Assembly: GCA_963383645.1 (NCBI GenBank)
Contig: OY726578.1
Coordinates: 20,017,092-20,081,091 of the forward strand
DNA: 64,000 bases
Direction: 5' to 3'
From: Muscardinus avellanarius
Lineage: Eukaryota > Chordata > Mammalia > Rodentia > Gliridae
The notes below the pieces were generated by a model. The model was not told the origin of the DNA and did not search any database. It worked only from the letters and a program-made list of their open reading frames with translations. The stretch's first letter is position 1; the number at the start of each line of letters is the position of its first letter. Below, piece after piece: positions 11,061 through 20,293 of this stretch. The translations under genes and the position numbers were made by a program.

Positions 11061-11159
11061 TTGCCCATTCAGACACCGCCTGGGTGTCCTGCAGGGTGCA
11101 GAGGAGGCCTGTGGGGGGCGCTGTCGGGAGCCCTCCGCCCTCACGGAGCTTGCAGATTT

Positions 11160-11230
11160 GTCTGGGAAGACAAGCTAAGGCGCTTATCAATTAAAGAGCA
11201 ATTAAGTGTCTAATTGTGTGGTGCCAACAA
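11160..11230. promoter_or_regulatory. short AT-rich island with three CAATTA-like motifs
   Basis: CGCTTATCAATTAAAGAGCA, ATTAAGTGTCTAATTGTG lie within 50 bp in unique sequence, next to GC-rich DNA. Confidence 0.3.
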
Positions 11231-11515
11231 GCTCGGAGGGCTCAGCAAAGGAAGAGCTCCTTCGGGGGGATGGAGTGGGAGGAGGAGAAGGCCAGGGCCG
11301 TCGCAGCGTGACTCACTTGGCCTCCCCTCGAATCCTGGTCCCTCGGCTCCACACTTTTACGTCTTTATTTGGAAACCCCTCAGCGCCGCAGAGTCACTGC
11401 GTCTGGGATAAAGAGAGCCGCACCTGCTCCCACCCCGCCTGAGTCCACTCCTGCGATCCCCGCTTGATAAATGGCCCCGGACATCCAGTTTTTCCCATCG
11501 GGAGACCTTGAACTT

Positions 11516-11516
<1 letters not shown>

Positions 11517-11555
<39 letters not shown>
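11517..11555. repeat. (TG)n microsatellite at a SINE tail
   Basis: About 19 TG units abut the 3' (tail) end of the minus-strand SINE that follows, so the array grew from the SINE tail. Confidence 0.96.
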
Positions 11556-11559
<4 letters not shown>

Positions 11560-11796
11560 GAGTGCTGAATCCAGGGGCATTATACCTCCAAGCTACATCT
11601 GCCCCAGCCCCAAGAACTCCCCCTCAAATTTCCCTGTCTCTGCTGTGTTATTATTTGTTTGTTTGTTTGTTTTTGAAACAAGGTCTCCTAGATGTCTGAG
11701 GGTCCTGCGACGTGGCTGAGGTCGGCCTCACATGCACGATCCTGTCTCTGTCTCCCAAGTACTGGGATCACAGGCATGCACCGCCACATCTGGCTG
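11556..11796 (-). mobile_element. A-type SINE, minus strand, with a foreign insert
   Basis: ID half reversed (GTGCTGAATCCAGGGGCATT) to 11610. Then about 35 bp of unrelated pyrimidine-rich sequence and a (TTTG)n run, then the left half (TTTTGAAACAAGGTCTCC to GCCACATCTGGC). Confidence 0.85.
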
Positions 11797-11829
11797 ACCT
11801 TAATTCTTTTTCTCATACCGTCTATACCC

Positions 11830-12590
11830 ATTTACCGAGATGGTGTGGCTAGCTCTAGACTTGGCCCATCAGGCTCCATCACGACTGCCACTCCCCGGGT
11901 ACCAGGCGCCAGCCCTGATCCCACCTGGATTCCTGCACCATGCACCCTCTTGGTGCTTCAGATGCCAGCCACCGTTCCTATCCAATCCAACCCTGTAACC
12001 AGGGCTTCCCAGACCACTGTCCTATTAACCATTTCAAGAGAAACGTAAAACACTTTGACTTCGGCCAGCGGCACCTGCAAGGTCTGTGGTTCTTCCTTCT
12101 ATTTTTGCCCTGGTTTTTTTTCCATCTCTACCCTCTTTTAATACATACCCAGCTTGGGCTTCATCTGACTCCCTAAACACACACTCCCTGTTACATCCCA
12201 AGCCACTGTAAGAGCTCTTTTTCCCACTGAGAACTCCTCCTCAAATTCCCCTATCTCTGTCCTGGTTGGTACCTAGTCTTCTCTTAGACATTCACGTAGG
12301 AAGCACCTCCTCCAGGAAGCTTTCTTGTCCTTCCCCCACTTGGGGCTTGGTGAGAGTTTGACAGCTTTCTGCAGCTGAGTTTGACAGCCACCTGGGCTAA
12401 CTGTTATCATCACAGAATTTACCAAATTGGGCATCATCACTGTCTGACCATTTTCCGCTCTCGCCCACTGGGATAAGAATTCCTTGGGGTCAGTGGCTCC
12501 CTCTGTTCTTCATTGAAACCCCCGCGGTGGAGCACACAATTGATGTTTCGTGTGTACTCGCTAAAAGGGTATTGAATAAAAGGCCGATAG
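11830..12590 (+). mobile_element. L2-like 3' region
   Basis: The 12280-12590 part follows the L2 3' end in order: AGCACCTCCTCCAGGAAGCT, TTTCCGCTCTCGCCCACTGGG, then a long gap to GTGTGTACTCGCTAAAAGGGTATTGAATAAA. The upstream part, from about 11830, is less certain. Confidence 0.6.
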
Positions 12591-12879
12591 TTCTCTTAAA
12601 ACCCACTGAATCCAACCCCATCCTCCTTCGGGGCAGAGGGGAAGAGGACCTCCCAGGTCTGCACAGAAAAACGGCAGTGGATTTGGAGATCAAAGTGGTT
12701 GTGACCGCTAATTCAGTGTCCAGTGGCCACATTCATTTGACAGCAATAAATAAATGGGGAGGGAATAGGTACCTTGGGGATCTAGAAATGTCTCCCACAA
12801 AAATATAGCTAGTGACCACAGAGGGGTTTTCTGGGAGTCGAAGTGGTCACTAAAGGCTTCCCGGAGGGTGGTGGGCAAT
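12591..12879. other. unique sequence, nothing recognised
   Basis: No repeat or exon signature. Overlapping frames of about 80-93 codons on both strands are probably chance. Confidence 0.4.
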
Positions 12880-13015
12880 GTTCTTGAAAAGAGTGAACTT
12901 TTGCTGGCCCAGAGAGATTAAACAACTTGTCCCAGGTGCACAGCTGCTCGATGCTGATGCCACAATTGTGCCCAGCTCTTCCTGATACCCTCTGCTTCTT
13001 TTGTGAAAAACACAT
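12880..13015 (-). mobile_element. MIR, minus strand
   Basis: GCCCAGAGAGATTAAACAAC, TTGTCCCAGGTGCACAGCTG and a final CTCTGCTTCTT follow the reversed MIR order (gaggttaag, acttgcccaaggtcacacagc). Confidence 0.75.
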
Positions 13016-13557
13016 CCCTATTCAAAGATGGCTTGAAATCTCCCAGACGTGTGCTGGCCGGGCATAGTTGACTGTCCTGTGAGGTTTGGAATAAGAGCTT
13101 TGGAACTGAATCAAGAATTTGAACCACTCATTCATTTTCCAGTCTGTGCTAATTAACTCAAGTTGTCAGTAAGTTAGAGATTAGACCAGGGCTGGGGCTA
13201 CTGGGTGATTGAAAGTTATTTTTGAACATAAACACGTGTATTGGAACCTTCGGATTATGTCAGGGGCAGGTGGAACCAGGAACGTTTCTCAGAGTAGAGG
13301 CCATGAACCAGACCCAGAAGTGGGCTTCCCTCCCAACAAAAGAACTTGCGTGCAAGGGTTTCAGCACCGCGGACAGCTCCTGGGAGCGCACCTGGCCTTG
13401 GTCATTTCAGGACCGAGGACAGCTTCTAGGTGCCTGCTTCCTATGGCTGGCTTTTGCCAAAAAAAAAAAAAAGTATGCATAGTACAAGATTGTTTAATTA
13501 TAAATTTGCTCAATTTCTTTTAAAAAGAAAGGGTCTTAGTGTTTACTTTTTTTTTTT
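13016..13557. other. unique sequence, no gene recognised
   Basis: Includes TGTGCTAATTAACTCAAGTTG near 13145 and an A13 run near 13460. No convincing exon. Confidence 0.4.
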
Positions 13558-13912
13558 GCAATACTGAGGATGGAACCCAGGAGTGTTCTATCTCTGAGCT
13601 ACACCCCCTGCCCTATTTTTTTTTTTTTTTGGTGGTGGTGGTACTGGGGTTCCTGGAAACCCTTCTACCTCCGGGCTACACTCCCAGACCTACTTTTATA
13701 CTTTTTTATTTGGAAACAGGGTCTCTTAAGCCAGAGAGAGTGGCTTCGAACCTGCGTGATCCTCCTGTCTCTGCCTCCCAAGCACGGGGATTACAAGCGT
13801 GCACCACCACGCCCAGCCCCAGGCTTATTTCTTATTCTTTATTTTGAAACAGGGTTTCACTGAGTTGCAAAGGGCCTCACTAAGTAGCTGAGGCTGGCCT
13901 TGAGTTTCCTCC
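13558..13912 (-). mobile_element. A-type SINE (minus) split by a nested SINE
   Basis: Right half 13558-13617 (GCAATACTGAGGATGGAACC) and partial left half 13817-13912 (TTTGAAACAGGGTTTCACTG, truncated before the 5' end). The interruption lies at the linker. Confidence 0.88.
13631..13816 (-). mobile_element. B-type SINE nested, minus strand
   Basis: GTACTGGGGTTCCTGGAAAC to GCACCACCACGCCCAGC. Same orientation as its host. Confidence 0.93.
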
Positions 13913-14424
13913 TAAGCAGAGACCCCAAGACAAGCAATCCACTGGGTGGTCCCAGAGACCCACGGAGGAGCATACAGAAGGAAACGGAGGAGGGGTCGGT
14001 TAGAGGTTCACACTGGAGTCAGGTACCTCGGTGGGCAGCCGGAGCTAAGTCCTGCTGCTGGGTACCGGGGAGCTCAGAGCAGGGATCTGCCTGCCATGCC
14101 GTCTGAGAGCCGGGGGGCTGGACCACTTCTTCAGCATCTGCCCTCAGTTCTCAGATGCAGTTACTTCTGGAGGGTGAATTCTCAGCCACGTGAGAGCTGA
14201 GGATCCAGACAGCCACACACACAGTGGCATTTAACCCCCTCATCCTGGCAGTTAAGGTCCTTTACCATCTGACACCCTCCATCTCATCTCAGCATGTGGG
14301 GATCAGGGCAGCCCCAAGCTCAAGCCCAGGACATGGACGACAGGTGACCTGGGGGGGTCACTTCCTTCACTGGGATTCCAAGTAATGACCAGGACAGCCT
14401 GCCAGGGAAGGTTAGATTGGCTCA
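13913..14424. other. unique GC-rich sequence, no gene recognised
   Basis: Frames of 68-84 codons exist on the plus strand but overlap and show no family resemblance. Confidence 0.4.
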
Positions 14425-14800
14425 AAAATGGCCCCTCAAAGCTGCCCGTGTTCTAACCCCAGGACACCGCGAAAATTACCTTCCGTGGCAGGTGTGATTC
14501 AGTTAATAGTCTAGCGCCAGGCGTGGTGGCGCACACTTGTAATCCCAGCATTCGGGAGGCTGAGACAGGATGATCACGCAGGTTCGAAGCCAGCCTCTGC
14601 TGCTTACTGAGGCCCTTTGTAACTCAATTAGACCCTGTTTCAAAATAAAGACTAAAAGGTAGGGCTGGGAGTGTAGCTCGAAGGTAGAATGCCCCTGGCT
14701 TCCATCCCCAGTACCACAAAATAAATAAATAGGTTAATTATTTAAAATCTAGTGATGGAGAAATTGTCCTGTAATTGCAAGGTGAACTCAAAGGGTCAGA
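14425..14800 (+). mobile_element. MLT1-like LTR (ERVL-MaLR) piece, interrupted by a SINE
   Basis: GGCCCCTCAAAGCTGCCCGT..CTAACCCCAGGACACCG..TTACCTTCCGTGGCAGGTG..GATTCAGTTAATAG follows the MLT1 5' half. After the SINE at 14516-14731 it resumes with GATGGAGAAATTGTCCTG. Solo LTR only; no internal retroviral genes are visible. Confidence 0.65.
14516..14731 (+). mobile_element. A-type SINE inserted in an MLT1-like LTR
   Basis: GCCAGGCGTGGTGGCGCACA to CCCCAGTACCACAAAATAAA. Flanked by a short GTTAAT duplication. Confidence 0.94.
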
Positions 14801-14908
14801 GCTGGTACAGAATGTACAAAGCACAGCTTATCCAAAATGCTTGGGGACACAAGTTTCTCAGCATTCAGATAATTTTCACAGACTTCACAGGGTGAGCGCC
14901 TCTCATCC

Positions 14909-15127
14909 AAAATCCTCAATCCAGCTGGGCGTGGTGGCGCACGCTTGTCATCCCTGTGCTTGGAAGGCTGAGACAGGAGGATCGCGCAGGTTCGAAGCCA
15001 GCCTCAGCTGGCTTAAGAGATCCTGTTTCCAAATAAAAATATAAAATAGGTCTGGGAGTGTAGCCCGGAGGTAGAAGGCCCCTGGATTCCATCCCCAGTA
15101 CCACCAAGAGAAAAAAAATCCCCAATT
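14909..15127 (+). mobile_element. SINE with A/B mixed features and imperfect TSD
   Basis: The left half and linker are B-type (AGAGATCCTGTTTCCAAATA), but the right half ends CCCCTGGATTCCATCCCCAG as in A-type. Flanks AAAATCCTCAATCC and AAAAATCCCCAATTC look like an aged TSD. Confidence 0.9.
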
Positions 15128-15369
15128 CTAAGTGGTCTGAAATCTGACATTCTTCGAGTGCCAGAGATTCAGATGTGGCAGCGTTTGGAGTTTCCAGTTT
15201 GGGATGAGGGACGCTGTCCCCGTGGCAGTGGCAGGAGAGTGGCCGCGGAAGCAGAGGCTGGGATGACGCACCCAAGGCCCCATGAGCCGAGGAGGCTGCG
15301 GCCTCCAGACGCCGGGGAAGCCAGGAAAGGAGGATCCCTGCAGCCTCCCCAGGGAGCCAGCCCGCTGAC

Positions 15370-15476
15370 GGGTGGGCTTTGCACATCTGGGCTTTAAAAT
15401 GCAAGGCAATCAGTGTCTGCTGTGCTAAGCCAGTTAAGCTGGTGGCAATTTGTTACAGCTGCAACGAGGAACTAAT
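15370..15476 (+). mobile_element. MLT1-like LTR 3' end
   Basis: GTGCTAAGCCAGTTAAGCTG..CAATTTGTTACAGCTGC..GAGGAACTAATAC matches the end of MLT1 LTRs. Probably the continuation of the 14425-14800 element after the SINE and unique DNA. Confidence 0.65.
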
Positions 15477-15783
15477 ACAGCTGGTGTCGGGGGACAGAGA
15501 CTGGTTGTGTGACCTTGACCACTACCAGGTCACCCATCACCGATGGCCGGCCGGGGTGTTATGTGGGATTGCTCCAACTCCCACAATACTGCTTTGCCTC
15601 TCTGGAGGGGATCTGAGGAGTGGAGAATGTCCAGCACACCATGCCAGGCACGCAGTGGGGCCTCCATGGGACTTTAGTGGATGAGGCAGGGGAAAAGAGG
15701 AGAAGCCGTGTCCCCTCTGCTCCCAGGAGATGTCCCTAATCACCTCATCACCAGAGCCCGTAGGATCTGCAAACATGTAGTGT
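15477..15783. other. unique GC-rich sequence, no gene recognised
   Basis: No gene features. A stretch near 15505 (GGTTGTGTGACCTTGACC) may be a MIR trace. Confidence 0.35.
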
Positions 15784-15957
15784 GGCCGGGTGTGGAGGCT
15801 CATGCCTATAACCCCACGACTCGGAATCTGAGAAGGGAGGACTGCAGGTGTGAGGCGGCCCAGCAACTTAGTGAGACCCTATTTCAAAATAAAAAACAGA
15901 AGGGGCTAATGATGTAGCTCAGAGGTAAAATGGCCCTGGGTCCAATCCCCAATAATA
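15784..15957 (+). mobile_element. A-type SINE, diverged
   Basis: GGCCGGGTGTGGAGGCTCAT, a damaged B box (GCAGGTGTGAGGCGGCC), then GATGTAGCTCAGAGGTAAAA and TCCAATCCCCAATAATA. Confidence 0.88.
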
Positions 15958-15982
15958 TACACATGTGCACACATAATAAAAA

Positions 15983-16253
15983 GGTGATAAGTAGATAGAT
16001 GATAGATAGATGGTAGATAGATGGATGGATAGATAGATGGATAGATAGATGGATGGATAGATAGATGATAGATGGATGGATGGATGGATGGATAGATAGA
16101 TGGATAAATGGATGGATGGATGGATGGATGGATGGATGGATGGATGGATAAATGGATGGATAGATAGATAGATGATGGATGGATGGATAGATAGATGGAT
16201 AAATGGATGGATAGATAGATAGACAGATAAATAGATAGATGGATAAATGGATG

Positions 16254-16302
<49 letters not shown>
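15983..16302. repeat. (GATA/GATG)n tetranucleotide array, 320 bp
   Basis: Interleaved GATA, GATG and TAAATGGATG blocks, ending in a pure (GATA) run of about 14 units at 16253-16302. It lies just after a SINE tail. The 141-codon frame it creates (Ile/His/Pro/Ser/Tyr) is repeat phase, not a gene. Confidence 0.97.
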
Positions 16303-16456
16303 CTGGCTTGCAATGTGTCCATGAGGAACACTGATGTATTTTAGCCTAAGATGCTGTCATCCCTGTGCTTAGCGGGCGGCATCATTTCATAGGCTAGGAA
16401 GCAGAGTTCCAAGGAGATTAAGTGACCCACTCAAAATCATTAAAAGAGCACGCAAG

Positions 16457-16652
16457 AGCCAGGCCCAACGGCGCACGCCTCTAATCCCAGTAATTAGGAG
16501 GCTGAGACGTGAGGATCGCAGGTTCGAGGCCAGCCTCAGCAGCATAGCTAGATTCTCAGCAACCCAGTGAGACCCTGCTTCAAAACAAGAACATTACAAA
16601 GGGTTGTGAGTGTAGCTTAGCGACAGAATGCCTCCAGGCTTAATCCCCAGCA
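16457..16652 (+). mobile_element. A-type SINE
   Basis: GCCAGGCCCAACGGCGCACG, B box GGTTCGAGGCCAGCC, right half GTGTAGCTTAGCGACAGAAT, ending TAATCCCCAGCAGC. Confidence 0.9.
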
Positions 16653-16661
16653 GCGCGCGTG

Positions 16662-16711
<50 letters not shown>

Positions 16712-16715
16712 CACA
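16653..16715. repeat. (CG/CA)n microsatellite at a SINE tail
   Basis: Alternating purine-pyrimidine run GCGCGTGCACGCGCGC followed by CA units. The CG-rich part is a classic potential Z-DNA former. Confidence 0.95.
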
Positions 16716-17459
16716 AGCAAGAGGAGCATAAAAGATTAGAAATACAACCCAGTGGTCCAGCCCCCAGGCCACTGATGGGTGCATCCCTGGCGGTTCTGGT
16801 TTCTGACTACATCTCGGGTTCATGCCCATCTCCAGCCTCATATACAATGGGAGCCGCCAGCCCCAAAGAAAGCGGGTCCCCAGCCCAATCTCGGGGGTCC
16901 CCGTTGGAGGGCCCACCCCCAGTCCCTCTCCCAGGAGACTTGACAAGGAGACAGAGTCCACTGGGGAGAAATGGTAATTTCCTGTAAGTCGGCACTGGGG
17001 TGAGAAATGATCCTGGGATAAAATATGTCCCGTCTCCCGCTCGGCTTGGACATGAGCCCAGGAGCTGTGGAGTGCGGGGCCTGGGCGAGGGGGGATGGGA
17101 GAGACGGAGGACGGGGGCGGGGCAGACGGCAGAGGAGGGGAGGGATGGACAGAGGTTTCAAGTCACGGGGGGGGGGGGCATCTGAGAGTGACGCCTGGGC
17201 CCTGGAACATGCGGGGAGGGGCCTTGATGTCCACTGGCTGCCCTGGGAGGCAGTCGGGCCTGTCTTGACCACTGAGGTCCCCCCAGGGGCTGGGGTCCTG
17301 CACCCTGTCTGCTCACAGCTCTCGTGGCCCGCGCACAGAACTGGAGGAAGAACTGGAAGCCCACGGTCCCTGAGCGGGAAGTCGGATGCTCCCTCCCTCC
17401 CAGGCCCCTGCTTCACCTGGCAACACCCACCACCCAAGGGAGCCAGGCAGACACTTTCA
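16716..17459. other. unique GC-rich sequence, no gene recognised
   Basis: Contains a G12 run near 17167. Long overlapping frames on both strands (up to 216 codons, running into the next SINE) reflect high GC and few stops; no family is recognisable. Confidence 0.4.
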
Positions 17460-17655
17460 GGCCGGGCGCAGTGGCGCACGCTTGTCATCCCCGCGCTTGG
17501 GAGGCGGAGACAGGAGGATCGCGCAGGTTCGAAGCCAGCCGCGCTGGCTTAAGAGACCCTGTTTCCAAATAAAAATATAAAAATAGGTCTGGGAGCGTAG
17601 CCCGGAGGTGGAAGGGCTTCCAGGAACCCCAGTACCACCAAAAATAAATTAAAAA
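17460..17655 (+). mobile_element. B-type SINE
   Basis: GGCCGGGCGCAGTGGCGCAC to GGGCTTCCAGGAACCCCAGT plus AAATAAATTAAAA tail. CpG-rich and near consensus. Confidence 0.95.
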
Positions 17656-17657
17656 GG

Positions 17658-18300
17658 AATGGCATTCATCAAGAACAAACAATACTAAGTGCCGGCGAGG
17701 ATGTGGAGGAACGGGAGCCACCGTACACTGCGGGTGGGATTGCAAACCAGTACCACCGCCAGGGAGATCGGGGTGGGGCGCCTCAGAACACTGGGGGTGG
17801 GGCCCCATCACAGCCAGCCGCATCCCTCCTGGGCATCTTCCCAAAGGAACCACAGGCAGCACACTAGTGACCCACGCACCGGCGCGATGGCAGCTCGATT
17901 CACAAGAGGCGAGCTGCGGGACCAGCCTAGGTGTCCATCGACGGGTGAATGCATCACGAAACTGCGCTGTAGACGCCCAGTGGGACTTTACTCAGCCATA
18001 ATAAAGAGGGACAAAAATTATGCCATTTGCAGGAAAGTGGCTGAAATTAAAGCATATTATGCTGAGTGTGGTCAGCCAGTCCCAGAAAGTGAAGGGTCGT
18101 ATATTGTCTCCCGTATGTGGAAGCCAGAGAGAAACTGGAAAACCTGAGAGACGTCAGATGGACGAGGAGAGAGGCCGGCTCGGTGGTAGAGGGGTCTGCG
18201 AGGAGGCGGGACGGGAGGGCACCCGATGAAGAAAGCCGCTTAAACAACGCTATCTACATGGGAGAAGCTATTGGCACGAATTTCAATATTATGGGTGAAG
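17658..18300 (+). mobile_element. L1 3' end (ORF2 tail and 3' UTR), decayed
   Basis: Order matches the L1 terminus: GGCGAGGATGTGGAGGAACG, CTGCGGGTGGGATTGCAAAC, GGTGTCCATCGACGGGTGAA, CTCAGCCATAATAAAGAGGG, TGCCATTTGCAGGAAAGTGG, CGTATGTGGAAGCCAGAGAG. Frame breaks and lost segments show a dead copy. The local 152-codon frame is part of this remnant. Confidence 0.85.
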
Positions 18301-18336
18301 AGGAAGGAGAGGGGTGGGAGCTGGAGGGAAAGGTGC

Positions 18337-18360
18337 CGTGTGTGTGTGTGTGTGTGTGTT
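18337..18360. repeat. (TG)n at a SINE tail
   Basis: About 11 TG units adjoining the tail end of the minus-strand SINE at 18361. Confidence 0.9.
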
Positions 18361-18780
18361 GCTGAGGATGGACCAACCCAGAGGCATCCTACCTCCAAGC
18401 TACACCCCCATACCATTTAAAAAAAATTTTTTTTCTTTTTTTGCAGTACTGGGGATAGAACCCAGGGGCATTCTACGTCTGAGCTACACCCACGGCCCTA
18501 TTTTTTATTCTTTATTTCAAAGCAGGGTCTCTCTAAGTTGCAGAAGGACTCACTCAGTAGCTGAGGCCATGAACCTTCAACCTTCCTGTCTCAGCCTCCC
18601 AAGTGCTGGGATGACAAGTGTGCATCACCACACCCGGCTTATTATTTTTATTTTAAAACAGGGTCTAACTTAATTGCTGAAGCCTCACGAAGCTTTTCAG
18701 GCTGCCCTCAAACTTGCGATCCTCCTGTCTCAGACTCCCAAGTACTGGAATTATAAGCGTGCACCACCATGCCAGGCTCA
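18361..18780 (-). mobile_element. A-type SINE (minus) split by a nested SINE
   Basis: Right half 18361-18411 (GAGGATGGACCAACCCAGAG) and left half 18650-18780 (ATTTTAAAACAGGGTCTAAC to GCACCACCATGCCAGG). Confidence 0.85.
18443..18639 (-). mobile_element. A-type SINE nested, minus strand
   Basis: GCAGTACTGGGGATAGAACC to CATCACCACACCCGGCT. Inserted in the host linker in the same orientation. Confidence 0.92.
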
Positions 18781-18928
18781 ATAAAAACATGTAAAAAAGA
18801 AAAAATAAAGATCTCCCTGACGGGCAACTGGTAAAAGCAAAATTAGAAGTCTGTTTAAGCAGAGTCCCACATCCTGCCTAACCAGCGTCCTCAGAACCCT
18901 GTGGTCTAGGGACTCGAAAAAACAAAGA

Positions 18929-19119
18929 AGGCCGGGCGTGGTGGCGCACGCTTGTCATCCCCGCGCTCGGGAGGCGGAGACAGGAGGATCGCGCAGGTTC
19001 GAAGCCAGCCGCGCTGGCTTAAGAGACCCTGTTTCCAAATAAAAATATAAAATAGTTCTGGGAGTGTAGCCCGGAGGTAGAAGGGCTTCCAGGGACCCCA
19101 GGACCACAAAAAAAAAAAA
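18929..19119 (+). mobile_element. B-type SINE
   Basis: GGCCGGGCGTGGTGGCGCAC, GATCGCGCAGGTTCGAAGCC, GGGCTTCCAGGGACCCCAGG, then A12. Confidence 0.95.
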
Positions 19120-19371
19120 GTGAAGAAATCATGCACCAGTTGACCTCAAGCAACTAGACCTGGAACTGTAGAACATGGGCGGGCTCAAATCCCCTTTACT
19201 CTATTTTCCAACCATATGTTTTTACCACTTGGAATCTTATTTTCTCTTCTGAAAAAAGTAGGTTTACAGAAGCCTCCTCAGCATGTCTATTCTCCGTCGG
19301 CGACATCAGCCATTTACACTGTAGTATGAGCAGCGAGCCCGCGTCTGGGCTTCGGGCAGGAGGGAAAGAGG

Positions 19372-19565
19372 TTTTTATTTTTAGTGTTTACTGTACGTCA
19401 AGAACACTTCCAAACACTTGCCATGTACATATTTATTTGATTTTTCACAACAACTCTATAAATTCAAAGCATGGACAGAAAGCGCCGGCCGGAGGTTGCG
19501 TCAGGATTGAACCCAACGCGGCCTCACTCCAAACCCCAGACGCTTAGCACCGCGTCACGCCTGCA
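19372..19565 (-). mobile_element. near full-length MIR, minus strand
   Basis: GTCAAGAACACTTCCAAACA, CTTGCCATGTACATATTTATT, TTTTTCACAACAACTCTATA and TCAGGATTGAACCCAACGCG follow the reversed MIR order (cactgtgctaagc, catttaatcctcacaacaaccc, ggattcgaaccca). Confidence 0.8.
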
Positions 19566-19776
19566 GGTCAAACTGCCTCGGGGCCATGAAAACGAGCTTC
19601 CAGCTACGCGTGGGCTGGTCCACTGCTTCCCCATCGTTGCAGGCTCGGCGCAGGGATGGGATTCCTAAATTGACAGGGCCGGGGTGGGACCCAAGGGTCT
19701 GTGCGTCTAACCAGACCCTGGCCAGCGGAGGCTGCCTGCCCACTTTGTGAATGGTAGGACCCTAGACAAGAGGGTA

Positions 19777-19780
<4 letters not shown>
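19566..19780. other. unique sequence, nothing recognised
   Basis: Short GC-rich spacer between MIR and the TG array. Confidence 0.4.

Positions 19781-19820
<40 letters not shown>
19781..19820. repeat. (TG)n at a SINE tail
   Basis: 20 uninterrupted TG units directly before the reversed SINE end. Confidence 0.97.
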
Positions 19821-19821
<1 letters not shown>

Positions 19822-20018
19822 TACTGGGGGCAGAACCCAGAGGCTTTCTACCTCCGGGTTATACTCCCAGACCTATTTTATATTTTATTTGGAAACAGGG
19901 TCTCACTAAGTTGCTGAGAACCTCACTAAGTAGCTGAGGCTGGCTTCGAACCTGTGCAATGCTCCTGTCTCAGCCTCCCAAGCGCGAGGATTACAAGCGT
20001 GCGCCACCTTGCCCAACT
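19821..20018 (-). mobile_element. intermediate-type SINE, minus strand
   Basis: GTACTGGGGGCAGAACCCAG with GGCTTTCTACCTCCGGGTTA: the right half is between A and B types. The left half is GGTCTCACTAAGTTGCTGAG. Confidence 0.92.
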
Positions 20019-20028
20019 CCTACATTAT

Positions 20029-20030
20029 TT

Positions 20031-20090
<60 letters not shown>

Positions 20091-20092
20091 TC
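20029..20092. repeat. (TTTC)n microsatellite between two SINEs
   Basis: About 16 TTTC units forming the tail of the next SINE. Confidence 0.97.
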
Positions 20093-20293
20093 AGTGGTAC
20101 TGGGGGTGGAACCCAGAGGCTTTTTACCTCCGGGCTACACTCCCAGACCTATTTTATATTTTATTTGGAAACAGGGTCTCACTGAGTTGCTGAGAGCCTC
20201 ACTCAGTAGCTGAGGCTGGCTTCAAACTCATGCGATCCTCCTGTCTCAGCCTCCCAAGCGCGGGGATTACAAGCACGCCACCACGCCCAGCTG
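20093..20293 (-). mobile_element. intermediate-type SINE, minus strand
   Basis: GTGGTACTGGGGGTGGAACC with GAGGCTTTTTACCTCCGGGC, the same subfamily as the copy 75 bp upstream. Both also resemble the copy at 46114. Confidence 0.93.

Noticed and set aside
15906..16331. 141-codon Ile/His/Pro/Ser/Tyr repeat frame on the minus strand
   Set aside because: Pure translation of the GATA/GATG microsatellite.
16838..17488. 216-codon minus-strand and 175-codon plus-strand frames
   Set aside because: They overlap one another on opposite strands in GC-rich DNA and both run into a SINE. No known domain or splice structure.
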